Source: a virus
IMG/VR virus record: IMGVR_UViG_3300029448_000014
Coordinates: 1 to 64,000 of that record
Direction: 5' to 3' (one strand)
DNA: 64,000 bases
The notes below the pieces were generated by a model. It did not search any database. It was not told the DNA's origin and saw only the letters and a program-made list of their open reading frames with translations. The translations under genes and the position numbers were made by a program. This document shows positions 46,085 through 55,007 of the stretch, piece after piece (the first letter of the stretch is position 1; each line of letters begins with the position of its first letter).

Positions 46085-47277
46085 TGGTCAAGAAAACAGG
46101 AAGGCTTGCAAGATTTACAGAAGCCTTTAACGATGCTTATGGTGAAGGTCGTGAGGAGTGGACAAGGTCTTTTCGTCAAGGAAGGAAGGCTGAGGGCTTA
46201 GCAGAGAATGCGCCTCGCATGACTGAGATGACAGGTGCCTATCCAACAGGCATTCGTCTAGCTGAAGTCTTTCAAGATGCAGTAGGTCGCGGAGTAACAC
46301 CACAGGAGGCTGCTAGACGTCAGATCAGAGACGACCTAGGTATTGGCGCGAAAGAAGGGTCTGTAGAGCGAGCAGGGCAATTGCTAGGTACAGTTGGAGC
46401 AGACTTAACCCAAGACAACACTCGTAATTTCTACTGGTTAATGAATGCCGCTCAGGCTACGGGTAATGTTCTTGCTGAATCTGCAATGGGCAGTAAGCGT
46501 CTAGGAAATCCCAAGCTTTATGGCAAAAGCCAGATCAGGGATGAGAAAGGTATCCCATTTAGTATGAAGAACAAAGATGATGTTGAAATCGCAAAAGAAC
46601 GGGGTTTTCTAGATTCCAAAGGAAATCCAACAAAAGGTGTATCTATTGGAGATACAAATGAAAAGCTTTTAGAGAAGCGTAACTTTGAACCCGGCCACTT
46701 AGCTGCCTTAATGATTCCAACTGGAGTTGCTATTAATACAGGATTAGGATTGATGTCTCCGTTTGGTGGAGCTGAAGGTTATTGGGCAGCACTTCCTAGT
46801 TCAGAAGATCCCACAGTTACAGACAATGTATTAGGTGAAGTAGCCCTAAAATATTTCATGGGTAAAACAGGTAATCTATTGCCATACGATGAGTTCTCAA
46901 AAATAAGACCTGATGTAAGTCCTGAAGAATATGGACAATACAAAGCATGGAAATATAAAAGGGGTGAAGACTGGAATCCATTAGATGATGGAAAAACAAG
47001 TATGGGTGCTGGGCTGATCCGCACCACAAATGAAGGTATCCATGGTCCTGAACTTCAGTTTATGGGACGAAGCCTTCCTGTTACTACTGGAATCGTGCCT
47101 TACATCGGAGCACTTGCTGGTGGCATTGCTGGCGTCAGAGCACAGAGACCAATTCGAGGTGGAATGATCGGTGGCCTCGGTGGACTAGCTGCTGGCCAAG
47201 TTGTAGGACAATTACTTGAAAGTGAGCGTAGGCGTAGAAATCAAATTGAAAACCAATCTAACATTCCTCAGTATTGA
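46084..47277 (+). CDS. hypothetical virion-type protein with C-terminal Gly-rich membrane segment
   Basis: 397 residues. N-terminal two thirds mixed alpha/beta; residues about 325-380 carry a Gly/Ala segment (IVPYIGALAGGIAGVRA; GGMIGGLGGLAAGQVVGQLL) flanked by Arg, followed by a very basic RRRRNQ tail. Similar style to the preceding gene and to 7174. Likely part of a set of membrane-penetrating virion proteins (inference). Confidence 0.55.
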   Translation: MVKKTGRLARFTEAFNDAYGEGREEWTRSFRQGRKAEGLAENAPRMTEMTGAYPTGIRLAEVFQDAVGRGVTPQEAARRQIRDDLGIGAKEGSVERAGQLLGTVGADLTQDNTRNFYWLMNAAQATGNVLAESAMGSKRLGNPKLYGKSQIRDEKGIPFSMKNKDDVEIAKERGFLDSKGNPTKGVSIGDTNEKLLEKRNFEPGHLAALMIPTGVAINTGLGLMSPFGGAEGYWAALPSSEDPTVTDNVLGEVALKYFMGKTGNLLPYDEFSKIRPDVSPEEYGQYKAWKYKRGEDWNPLDDGKTSMGAGLIRTTNEGIHGPELQFMGRSLPVTTGIVPYIGALAGGIAGVRAQRPIRGGMIGGLGGLAAGQVVGQLLESERRRRNQIENQSNIPQY

Positions 47278-47307
47278 TAAACTATAAGAATATATGACTA
47301 AATTCCA

Positions 47308-47724
47308 ATGACAAGAATGGCGGGTAGTGTTAAAGGTATCTCAAGTTTCTTGAACCTGAAGCCCGGATATGGAAATATTGGAGGTCAAGGGATACAAGAT
47401 ACAGCACAAGAAATTGCAACAATAATGCAAGGAAATGAAATGGCAGCAGATGCAGGATTGAACGCAGTAACAGATACAACATCAGCAAAAAACTTTGGTT
47501 CTAGCATAAACAGTATTGCAGGCTACGAAGCTGGTGCTGACATATTTGGGAGTGTTATGGACAATGTAGTAACACCACTTGGAAACGTAGCTATTTCCAA
47601 ATTTGGTAAACCTAAAGATACTACACAAGGTACAACATTTGGTACATTTGGTGATTACTCTGGCGGCTTAAAGAATTACGATCCAGGAGTTTGGACCACT
47701 AACCTCAGATTTGGAAAAAGCTAA
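47308..47724 (+). CDS. hypothetical protein (138 aa)
   Basis: 138 residues, Gly/Thr/Ala-rich, small hydrophobic segments, no recognised domain. In the structural block between the Gly-rich protein and the S74-domain protein. Confidence 0.55.
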   Translation: MTRMAGSVKGISSFLNLKPGYGNIGGQGIQDTAQEIATIMQGNEMAADAGLNAVTDTTSAKNFGSSINSIAGYEAGADIFGSVMDNVVTPLGNVAISKFGKPKDTTQGTTFGTFGDYSGGLKNYDPGVWTTNLRFGKS

Positions 47725-47750
47725 AATGAATAAAGGCAGGACTTAAACAA

Positions 47751-48431
47751 ATGGCTATTGGTGGAATAAGAACAGGAATAGGCTTTAGCGATTTTACGCC
47801 AACAGCATCGAAACAGATGCAAGGTGGAGCTGGAGCTGCTGAACTAGCATCTGTTGGTGAAAATTTTAATGCACTACGATCAGGTGCTGTTAACTTTGGC
47901 AGCCAAGCCCAGGCAGGCATTGCAGCTGAATCATTAAAGCGACGCGCAATAATGGATTCTAATTCAGAAGGTGCTGAAAATGCTCTAGATGCTATATCCA
48001 CAGTAAAAAGTAAAAAAATATTAGATGAATATGCGAAGGCTGCAGCAAGAAAAGCAGCTGGTGCATCTAAGTTTGGAAGCTTTCTTCAAGCCGGTGGCTC
48101 TTTGATTGCTTCAGCAATAATGAGCGATGAAACGGTAAAAAATAATATTGAGCAAATTGGTGATGCCCTAGCGACTTTACGTGAATTACGTCCAGTCACT
48201 TTTTACTACAATGAAGAATATAGTTCAAGTCCTGAAAGACTTCATCACGGGTTCGTTGCTCAGGAGTATGCAAAGCATATGCCAGATGCAACTTATTACG
48301 ATGAAAGTATTGACAAGCTGTGTATCGACACTACCGAACTTATTGCCCTACTTGTACGTTCTGTACAGCAGTTAGAAACAAAGGTTGCCCGCATGGAAGC
48401 ACAAACAGCATTAGCAGGAGTTAAGTCATGA
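47751..48431 (+). CDS. protein with C-terminal S74 intramolecular chaperone domain
   Basis: 226 residues. The C-terminal 100 residues match the peptidase_S74 self-cleaving chaperone of phage tail fibres: MSDETVKNNIEQI (cleavage Ser and Lys region), LRELRPVTFYYNEE, HHGFVAQEYAKHMPDATY, ELIALLVRSVQQLETKVARM coiled coil. The N-terminal 120 residues are Ala/Gly-rich. In known systems the domain trimerises the fibre and is cut off. Here the pre-domain part is short, unusual for a fibre. Its stop overlaps the next ATG. Confidence 0.8.
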   Translation: MAIGGIRTGIGFSDFTPTASKQMQGGAGAAELASVGENFNALRSGAVNFGSQAQAGIAAESLKRRAIMDSNSEGAENALDAISTVKSKKILDEYAKAAARKAAGASKFGSFLQAGGSLIASAIMSDETVKNNIEQIGDALATLRELRPVTFYYNEEYSSSPERLHHGFVAQEYAKHMPDATYYDESIDKLCIDTTELIALLVRSVQQLETKVARMEAQTALAGVKS

Positions 48432-48922
48432 CTGTCGGACACTCTAGAGAAGACCTTCAATTTCTCATGGATAAAATTGGAGCTACAAGTGTAGATGACG
48501 TTCTGAGGTATCTAGGCGGTAAACCTACACAAGGGCAGGTAATGAGCGGCATGGAGAAAACGCTTAATGACGTGACGTTTAAAAAATTACCTACAAAGGT
48601 TGGACGGTTTGCAGGATCATCAATTGGTCGTGGAATTGCCCGAGTAATTCCTGGTTTAGCCCTTTTAGGTAATGTCACTGATGCAGCGGATATTGTTGCC
48701 GGCGACGATAGCTTAGGAAATAAGGCAATGGATGCAACAGCCATGGTTGTCGGGGGAACAGCAGGGGCACTACTTGGTGGACCACTTGGTGCTTCTTTTG
48801 GTGCAAGTGCAGGCAAGATGCTTAGCGACGGCACACAGTTCTTGTTCGGCGGAGGTAAGTCTCCTGAAGAACGTAGAATGGAAGAAGCATTGTTAGCACT
48901 ACGTGGAGTACAAATATCATGA
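48428..48922 (+). CDS. glycine-zipper protein
   Basis: 164 residues with a central zipper (AMVVGGTAGALLGGPLGASF then GASAGKML), N- and C-terminal hydrophilic helices. ATGA overlap with both neighbours. Similar to bacterial outer-membrane glycine-zipper motifs; in a phage it suggests a membrane-inserting virion protein. Confidence 0.55.
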   Translation: MTVGHSREDLQFLMDKIGATSVDDVLRYLGGKPTQGQVMSGMEKTLNDVTFKKLPTKVGRFAGSSIGRGIARVIPGLALLGNVTDAADIVAGDDSLGNKAMDATAMVVGGTAGALLGGPLGASFGASAGKMLSDGTQFLFGGGKSPEERRMEEALLALRGVQIS

Positions 48923-49650
48923 GACAACTTCCAATTGGTGGATTAGCCGGTTACAACACAGATGCAAGTACCCATAGAAACTGGGCAGATAATTTTGGAG
49001 ATTTCTTTGCGGGAGATGCACGTAGCGTTGCCAACAAACGTGAGTTAATTGATGGGCAGGTAGAAGCCAATTGGTGGGATCGGTTGATGAACAAGTCAAC
49101 TGAAGAGTTGACTAATGCCAAAATGAAGAGCTTAGCTGATGAGCTTAGACGAGATCCAAGAGTTCAAAATATTATCGACAAAGGGGGTAAGGTTAATGTA
49201 AATGACTCCCAGAGAAGTATTTTAAATAGGAACAACGAACTTGTGAAACTAGATGCCGCCAAAGAAAATGCATCACTTTTACTAGGAGATAGGTATTACG
49301 AAGTAGCGGATTTGAATAACTCAAGAGCTGTTAACGCCAAAGTAAAAGAGTTACAAAAAGCAGAAGCAGAAAGAGTATCTAATGAAAGGGGAGGTTCAAA
49401 ATATAATGCTGAGCAGGCTGAAAAAAGGTATGAAGCTGAGCGTGAATACAGACGTTCACAAGATGAAAACCTTCGTCTTGACCGTAATCTTCAACGCCAG
49501 CTATCTGCTGAAAACAACAAGATGCAGCTGCAACTAGAATACGCACGTCTAGGACAAGCTGATAAGTTCAGAGTGCAAGACCGAAAGGATCAAGCAATTA
49601 TGGCACTGATGAGTGGACTTTCAAATCTAGGTGCAGGATTCGCTCTCTAA
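48919..49650 (+). CDS. coiled-coil virion-type protein
   Basis: 243 residues, mostly helical and highly charged (KAEAERVSNERGGSKYNAEQ; LRLDRNLQRQLSAENNKMQL), ending with a short hydrophobic stretch. Coupled by ATGA. May be an internal or tail component. Not recognised. Confidence 0.55.
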   Translation: MRQLPIGGLAGYNTDASTHRNWADNFGDFFAGDARSVANKRELIDGQVEANWWDRLMNKSTEELTNAKMKSLADELRRDPRVQNIIDKGGKVNVNDSQRSILNRNNELVKLDAAKENASLLLGDRYYEVADLNNSRAVNAKVKELQKAEAERVSNERGGSKYNAEQAEKRYEAEREYRRSQDENLRLDRNLQRQLSAENNKMQLQLEYARLGQADKFRVQDRKDQAIMALMSGLSNLGAGFAL

Positions 49651-49742
49651 CCAGCACTATAGATTCGCCATGCTTCATCAGGTGTTAAGCCGCCCTGACC
49701 GTAAAATGAAGTACCAGTCTTGAGTAGGTATAGCTTTAACAA
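49647..49742 (-). CDS. small peptide after the transglycosylase (31 aa)
   Basis: 31 residues from TTG 49742, reading LLKLYLLKTGTSFYGQGGLT then PDEAWRIYSAG. The composition is protein-like, but the length is short and the start unusual. It follows the lytic transglycosylase on the - strand and overlaps the convergent gene's end by 4 nt. It may instead be the remnant of a longer C-terminus lost by a stop in the transglycosylase. Confidence 0.3.
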   Translation of the reverse strand: MLKLYLLKTGTSFYGQGGLTPDEAWRIYSAG

Positions 49743-49750
49743 TCTAAGAC

Positions 49751-50641
49751 TTACATCTTATTTTTATAAATACCTTCGTTGTAGACTGTCCAATCAACAA
49801 ACCCTCCACTCGCATCATGGAGGTATTTTGCTGCCTTCATATTTTTAACTGGATCAAATAAGTCTTCTCTTGAATTAATGCCAAGTTTTTGAAGCCAACC
49901 CCTGTCTTTGTGATAACCCCAGTTAATTTGCATTAAGCCGACGCTATCTTCTCCAGTGGAATCATATAAACCACCTTTAAGTCGTCTAGTACTGTTACTA
50001 GGATCATAACCGCTTTCACCTCCAGCAATACCAACAACAACAGCTGCATCTTGTGGTGAGAATCCCTGTGAAATTGCTAAATCTCTAATCGCCCCTTTTG
50101 ACATAACTCCACTACTGTTAGCAGATTGCTGTGCAGAAATGTTAGTACTTACTGATTCACCTTGATCAGGCTTAGTATTGGCAGGAACAGAAGTAGGTTT
50201 TTTAATCGCTGCTCTAATCTTCTCTGCTTCAATCTTTAAGTCCTCAATACGATTATCATATGTCCCCATTTGCTGCATCAGTGACCCAAGCATTTCATTA
50301 GGCTCAGTCTTCTGACGCATCTTCATAGCGCCAATACCAAGCAATGCAGCACCACCAGCTAGTTTGCCTGCCTTACGTGCACTACGTACTGAATTATCAA
50401 ATGATTTATCACGATCGACCTCAATATTAGTCAGCTTGATGTTTGTAGCTGCATTTGTGGCAGCTTTAGCTACTTTCGCATTTGAAGCAATGATCGCAGC
50501 TTTATCTTGAGCTGCTGCACGTATTGATGCCTGCCCAAGAGCACCAAAGTCAGTTTTATTATCTGCCAGTGTTTTTCGTATAGCAACTGCTTTTCTAACA
50601 GCTGCATTACCAGCTCTAATATAATTATTGACGTTTGCCAT
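49751..50641 (-). CDS. lytic transglycosylase-type protein
   Basis: 296 residues in reverse orientation within the late block. The N-terminal 130 residues are Ala-rich, with a short hydrophobic stretch. The C-terminal 100 residues form an SLT (soluble lytic transglycosylase) domain: IAGGESGYDP (catalytic Glu), GEDSVGLMQINWGYH, NMKAAKYLHD, WTVYNEG. It would cut peptidoglycan, either in the virion for entry or as the lysin. A family-typical aromatic end may be truncated by the TAA at 49751. Confidence 0.8.
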   Translation of the reverse strand: MANVNNYIRAGNAAVRKAVAIRKTLADNKTDFGALGQASIRAAAQDKAAIIASNAKVAKAATNAATNIKLTNIEVDRDKSFDNSVRSARKAGKLAGGAALLGIGAMKMRQKTEPNEMLGSLMQQMGTYDNRIEDLKIEAEKIRAAIKKPTSVPANTKPDQGESVSTNISAQQSANSSGVMSKGAIRDLAISQGFSPQDAAVVVGIAGGESGYDPSNSTRRLKGGLYDSTGEDSVGLMQINWGYHKDRGWLQKLGINSREDLFDPVKNMKAAKYLHDASGGFVDWTVYNEGIYKNKM

Positions 50642-50709
50642 ATCTTATTCAGATTAGATAACTACATTCTAACTTTGTAGAATAAAGGGAGACATAGAAA
50701 AAAAAGTAG

Positions 50710-52581
50710 ATGGCTCAAACTCCTTATGATAATATAAAAAATCCTGATTACAAAGAACCGGATGGGGATGCTGGCAAAACAGGAACTAATACAGGCTTAT
50801 TCAATTTTCAGTCCATTATGGACCAATTTTTTGGTTGGGAACCGGGGCCAGATGATACTGCAGGTCAGGCACTAAAAAATACTTTTTTGGCAGATAATGT
50901 TCAAACAGTAATAAACAATCAGATGGCCAAGGACTTAGCATACACTAATGCTGAGATTGCAACAGGCCAAATGGCAACTGCTGCACAGCTTGAGCTCGCA
51001 AACACATCAGCTGTAATGGCGGATGAGTTAGATTATGGCTTGCAAAAGATGGGAACAGAATATGACTACCAGTCTAAGTTTGCGGTTGATGAAGCAAATC
51101 GCGGTCTAAATGCTGCTGCACAAGCTGGTGATATACAACAGAATCAAACGTTGCTTGAAGGAGATGAAAATAGACTTAATATTGCAGCTCAGGGTCGAGA
51201 AGAGCTTGAGCAAATTAGTGCCCAGGGTCAACAAGATCAAGCTTTACAAGGTCAAGCCTTAACTTCTCAAGAGAAACAGATTGGGTTAAGTGGCGCTGAA
51301 GACCTTAAAAAGATTGAAGCGCAACAGTTTGCTGACGAGAAAATAACAAAAGTCAAAGCTGATGCAGAAAAAATGCTAATTCTTGAACAAGGTGGGGTTG
51401 ATGTGAGTAAGATTAAAGCTCAAGGTGGCATTGATAAGTGGTTGCAGACTGCAGCTGGTAAACAACAGATGGCTCAATTAGAGAAACAAGGTAATATTGA
51501 TGTGAGTAAAATTCTGAAGCAAGGTGGAGTAGACATTGATAAAATTGAAGCACAAGGAGCTGTTGAAGCAGGAATGCAGAAGGCTCAAATTGGAAGTGAC
51601 CAAAAGATGCAAAAAGTATCTGGTCAACAGGCTATGGAGCAACTAAAAGCTTCTAACGCTAGCCAAGAGCAAATTCAGAAGTTACAAAATAGTGGACAGC
51701 TGAACAATATAAAAACTCAAGGTGATATTGATAAATTACTAGCAAAAGAAGGTATCCAAAGTCAAGAGAAGATGCAAGGTAAGGATATTGCTAGCCAGGA
51801 GCAGATGCAACAAGTATCTGGTCAACAGGCTATGGCGCAACTAAAAGCGTCTAACGCTAGCCAGGAACAAATCCAGAAATTACAAAATAGTGGACAGCTT
51901 GACAATATCAAAACTCAAGGTGATATTGATAAGTTAATGCAGTCCTCAGGCATCACAAGTCAAGAAAAGATGCAAGGGAAGGATATTGCTAGCCAACAGC
52001 AGATGCAAAAGGAGCAAGGGAAGATTGATATCAGTAAAATTACTGAGGCAGGATCACAGGATCTGTTAAAGATTGATGCTCAAGCTAGTGCTGATGAAGG
52101 AAATATATATGCCCAAGGCAATGTTGACAAAGCAAGCATTATTGCCAGTGGTGGACAAGAAAGAGAGACACAAGCCCAAGCCTTAGCTTCTCAGGAAAAT
52201 CAGATTGGGTTAAGGGGTGCAGAGGACAGAGCAACACAAGGTCAATCCTTAGCCTCTCAAGAGAGACAGATTGGGTTAAGTGGCTCAGAGGACAGAGCAA
52301 CACAAGGTCAAGCCTTAGCTTCACAAGAAAAGCAGATTGGGTTAACCGGTGCTCAAGACGTTAAGAGGATTGATGCACAAGGATACATGGATCAAAAACT
52401 GCAGGAGGTAAAAGGAAAAACTGATCTTGATAGTATTTCAGCAACAGGCGACCAAGGTGTCCGCACAATTGGAGCGCAAGGAGACCAAGATCGTAAAACC
52501 ATGATGCAAAAAACTAAAGAAGAAGGCAAAACGGCTACTAGACAAAGTAAGTATGCACGTAGTCTTGCAGGTATGTTCTGA
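50710..52581 (+). CDS. repetitive Gln-rich virion-type protein
   Basis: 623 residues, built of repeats. The unit ASQEQIQKLQNSGQL(N/D)NIK with TQGDID and SQEKMQGKDIASQ occurs twice (about 315-425). The unit LASQE(K/N/R)QIGL(S/R/T)G occurs at least five times, starting near 175 and from 490 on. The rest is IDKIEAQGxVD-type. Heptad-like Gln/Ala/Ile spacing suggests a long triple or double coiled coil, as in a fibre or tape-measure. The DNA repeats too, so recombination could vary its length. Not recognised by family. Confidence 0.65.
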   Translation: MAQTPYDNIKNPDYKEPDGDAGKTGTNTGLFNFQSIMDQFFGWEPGPDDTAGQALKNTFLADNVQTVINNQMAKDLAYTNAEIATGQMATAAQLELANTSAVMADELDYGLQKMGTEYDYQSKFAVDEANRGLNAAAQAGDIQQNQTLLEGDENRLNIAAQGREELEQISAQGQQDQALQGQALTSQEKQIGLSGAEDLKKIEAQQFADEKITKVKADAEKMLILEQGGVDVSKIKAQGGIDKWLQTAAGKQQMAQLEKQGNIDVSKILKQGGVDIDKIEAQGAVEAGMQKAQIGSDQKMQKVSGQQAMEQLKASNASQEQIQKLQNSGQLNNIKTQGDIDKLLAKEGIQSQEKMQGKDIASQEQMQQVSGQQAMAQLKASNASQEQIQKLQNSGQLDNIKTQGDIDKLMQSSGITSQEKMQGKDIASQQQMQKEQGKIDISKITEAGSQDLLKIDAQASADEGNIYAQGNVDKASIIASGGQERETQAQALASQENQIGLRGAEDRATQGQSLASQERQIGLSGSEDRATQGQALASQEKQIGLTGAQDVKRIDAQGYMDQKLQEVKGKTDLDSISATGDQGVRTIGAQGDQDRKTMMQKTKEEGKTATRQSKYARSLAGMF

Positions 52582-53117
52582 TGACTACATCAACAGCAAA
52601 AGGTTCAAAGGTCTACCTTACGTTTGTAGACCAATGGCTGGACACACTACCAGCATCAGAGAGCGAAGAGTTCAAAGAATTTGCTGAGTACACTCCATCA
52701 ATTATTGAGATTTGGGTATACTCAGGCATTCTTGGTTATCCAGGCACGTTTAATGACCTGTCTAGATGGGTAAAGATGAAATATAAGAAGCTGAACAGAC
52801 GTGAAATCCTGAATAGTGAAATAGCCGCACTGCATTGTGATATTCAAGAGTTACGCATGGCTGTAACCTCAGGAGAAATTAAAGGAGATAATGGAGCTGC
52901 ACGATTGGCAGCACTAGAGAAAGAACTCCGATCACACATTGAAGTAAGTGAACGACTTAACCGATCTACAGATAAAAGAGGATTAATCCTTGCAGGTGCT
53001 GATCGAGTAATGCGTGAGATGACAAACATTTTTAAGGACGATCCACAATTTGCAGAACCTATTGATAATGCAATGAATGCCGTGTGGGCTAAAGTTTATA
53101 GTGAGGTAAGCAGCTAA
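52581..53117 (+). CDS. probable terminase small subunit
   Basis: 178 residues, one base overlap with the previous stop. Helix-turn-helix-like N-terminal region (TPSIIEIWVYSGILGYPGTF, LSRWVKMKYK) then a long helix (REILNSEIAALHCDIQELRM) and charged end. This DNA-binding plus coiled-coil layout directly before the large terminase fits a small subunit. No sequence motif proves it. Confidence 0.55.
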   Translation: MTTSTAKGSKVYLTFVDQWLDTLPASESEEFKEFAEYTPSIIEIWVYSGILGYPGTFNDLSRWVKMKYKKLNRREILNSEIAALHCDIQELRMAVTSGEIKGDNGAARLAALEKELRSHIEVSERLNRSTDKRGLILAGADRVMREMTNIFKDDPQFAEPIDNAMNAVWAKVYSEVSS

Positions 53118-53404
53118 TGATGATTCCAGAGTTACCAGAACTTCCTGAAATTATCGATCATAGTTCACGTGCTATAAGATTACGTAGCACAATTCAAGCA
53201 ACACTTCCTGGTATGGAAAATTTAGATATTAAAGAATTTTATTCAGTTGATCCTCGCATTATAGAGAGACAAAGATTTTTAGAGGCCATGAGGATTGCAT
53301 ATGAGATTACACGTAGACAAAATCAAATTCAAGCTACTCGTGCAGCTTATGCCGACAGAAGGATGCAGTATCAAGCAGAGCGAAAACGGGGATGGTGGCG
53401 TTAG
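53117..53404 (+). CDS. hypothetical protein between terminase genes
   Basis: 95 residues, acidic/Pro-rich N-terminus (MMIPELPELPEIIDHSSRAI) and a basic helical C-terminus (RMQYQAERKRGWWR). One-base overlap with the previous gene. Might be an accessory packaging factor. Confidence 0.55.
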   Translation: MMIPELPELPEIIDHSSRAIRLRSTIQATLPGMENLDIKEFYSVDPRIIERQRFLEAMRIAYEITRRQNQIQATRAAYADRRMQYQAERKRGWWR

Positions 53405-53431
53405 ACTATAAACACTATTTAATATATATAT

Positions 53432-54970
53432 ATGGCAGTTCCAAGTGTCGCTTTAGCATACAGAAGAACGGCACTAATGAATGCCACAAAAGTAACAGTT
53501 AAACCGCCATCTCCAGAAGTTCTAAAAGCCAGAGACAACTTTCAAGACTTCTGTGTATTAATGGGAAAACCTCCAGCAAAGCACATGCTGGAGTGGCATG
53601 CTCAGCTGTGTACAGGCAAGGACAGCGAATGTCTGATTGGCATTGGTGGAGCAAATACTTCAATCCTTGCCCCTCGTGGCTCTGCAAAATCCACTGTTCT
53701 TGGATTATTTGCTGCATGGATGATTGGTAGACATACCGCAGCCAAGAAAATGCTGAGGATACTATATATTGCTTACATGGTGGATATTAGTCGTGCAAAG
53801 TCTGCCACGATAAAAGGAATATTAGCTAGTAGTAAGTATCGAGAAATATTTCCAATGGTTAGGTTATCTAAGATAAAACGTAGTGATGAATATTGGAGTA
53901 TTGACTATGAATTTGCGGGTATTGATACAGCGGGTGAGGAAGCTTTTACCATTGCGTGTGGAGGTCTTAAGGGTGCAATCACCTCCAAACGATCCCAGCT
54001 GGTTCTTATCGATGACCCTATTAAATCCGCTGCGTCAATCAATAACCCGGATATTCGCCGTGAGATGGAACAGACATGGAGTAACGTTATTGCGCCCACT
54101 ATGTTTCAGGGAGCACGTGCCGTTTGTTTGGGCACACGTTTTCACTTTGACGACATCCACGCCACGTTGTTTGTTCCAAAAAATAATTGGAGGCAGATTG
54201 TACAAAAGGCAGTAATAACAGACAGTGAAGGACGACAACGTTCGTACTGGCCTGAGTTTTGGTCAATGAAATATCTCAATGAACGTAAGTTAGAGAATCG
54301 AGTTGCCTTTGCTTATCAGTATTTGAACACCGCAGTTCAATCTAGTGATGTTGGAATATCGCCAGATCTCATTGTGCATGGTGAAGTACCTGAAGACTAT
54401 GACTGTATTGGTGTAGGAATTGATCTGAGTGCAGGATTAAGTGAAAAGAATGATTGGACAGTATTTACGTTAGGTGGCATTAAAGACGGAAAGATCTATA
54501 TGATTGACCAACGTCGTGTTAGGAGCATGGGTAATCTTGAAAAGATGGACACGTTATGTGAGATGCTTGCTGATTGGAATATTGTTCTTGAAAATGATGA
54601 AGGTCAATATTTTCCATCCATGTCAACATGTATGATTTGGCCTGAAGCTGTTGCATATCAATCATCATTTGAGGGTGATTTTAAACGTGTTATGTTCGAT
54701 CAACGTGCATTATATAATTTAAGCTGTTCACCAGTAAAAGGATTTAAAGGCGACAAATTAGCAAGACTACGAGGAGTGCTTGGACTATATGAACATCGAA
54801 AAGTAGTATGGAATAAATGGCGTAAGTGGAATATTCTAGAAGACGAACTGATTAACTTTGGCCATTCGCCACATGATGATGCTGTTGATTCAATGGTGCT
54901 TACTATGGGTGGATTATTAAGGCGTGGTGTACTCCAGATGGAGTTCAATGAAAATAGTAACTTAGTATAG
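53432..54970 (+). CDS. terL: terminase large subunit
   Basis: 512 residues. ATPase: Walker A LAPRGSAKST (79-88), Walker B VLIDDP (191-196), adenine-region Gln near the N-terminus. Nuclease (RNase H-like): GVGIDLSAG (Asp331), and HDDAVDSMVLTMGG near 490 with conserved Asp residues. It packages DNA into the procapsid through the portal. Length is typical. The ASNNPDIR and GTRFHFDDIH motifs (coupling motif region) are also intact. Confidence 0.93.
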   Translation: MAVPSVALAYRRTALMNATKVTVKPPSPEVLKARDNFQDFCVLMGKPPAKHMLEWHAQLCTGKDSECLIGIGGANTSILAPRGSAKSTVLGLFAAWMIGRHTAAKKMLRILYIAYMVDISRAKSATIKGILASSKYREIFPMVRLSKIKRSDEYWSIDYEFAGIDTAGEEAFTIACGGLKGAITSKRSQLVLIDDPIKSAASINNPDIRREMEQTWSNVIAPTMFQGARAVCLGTRFHFDDIHATLFVPKNNWRQIVQKAVITDSEGRQRSYWPEFWSMKYLNERKLENRVAFAYQYLNTAVQSSDVGISPDLIVHGEVPEDYDCIGVGIDLSAGLSEKNDWTVFTLGGIKDGKIYMIDQRRVRSMGNLEKMDTLCEMLADWNIVLENDEGQYFPSMSTCMIWPEAVAYQSSFEGDFKRVMFDQRALYNLSCSPVKGFKGDKLARLRGVLGLYEHRKVVWNKWRKWNILEDELINFGHSPHDDAVDSMVLTMGGLLRRGVLQMEFNENSNLV

Positions 54971-55007
54971 CTCTAGTTATAATAAAGAAAATAAAAGTAT
55001 CTCACTC

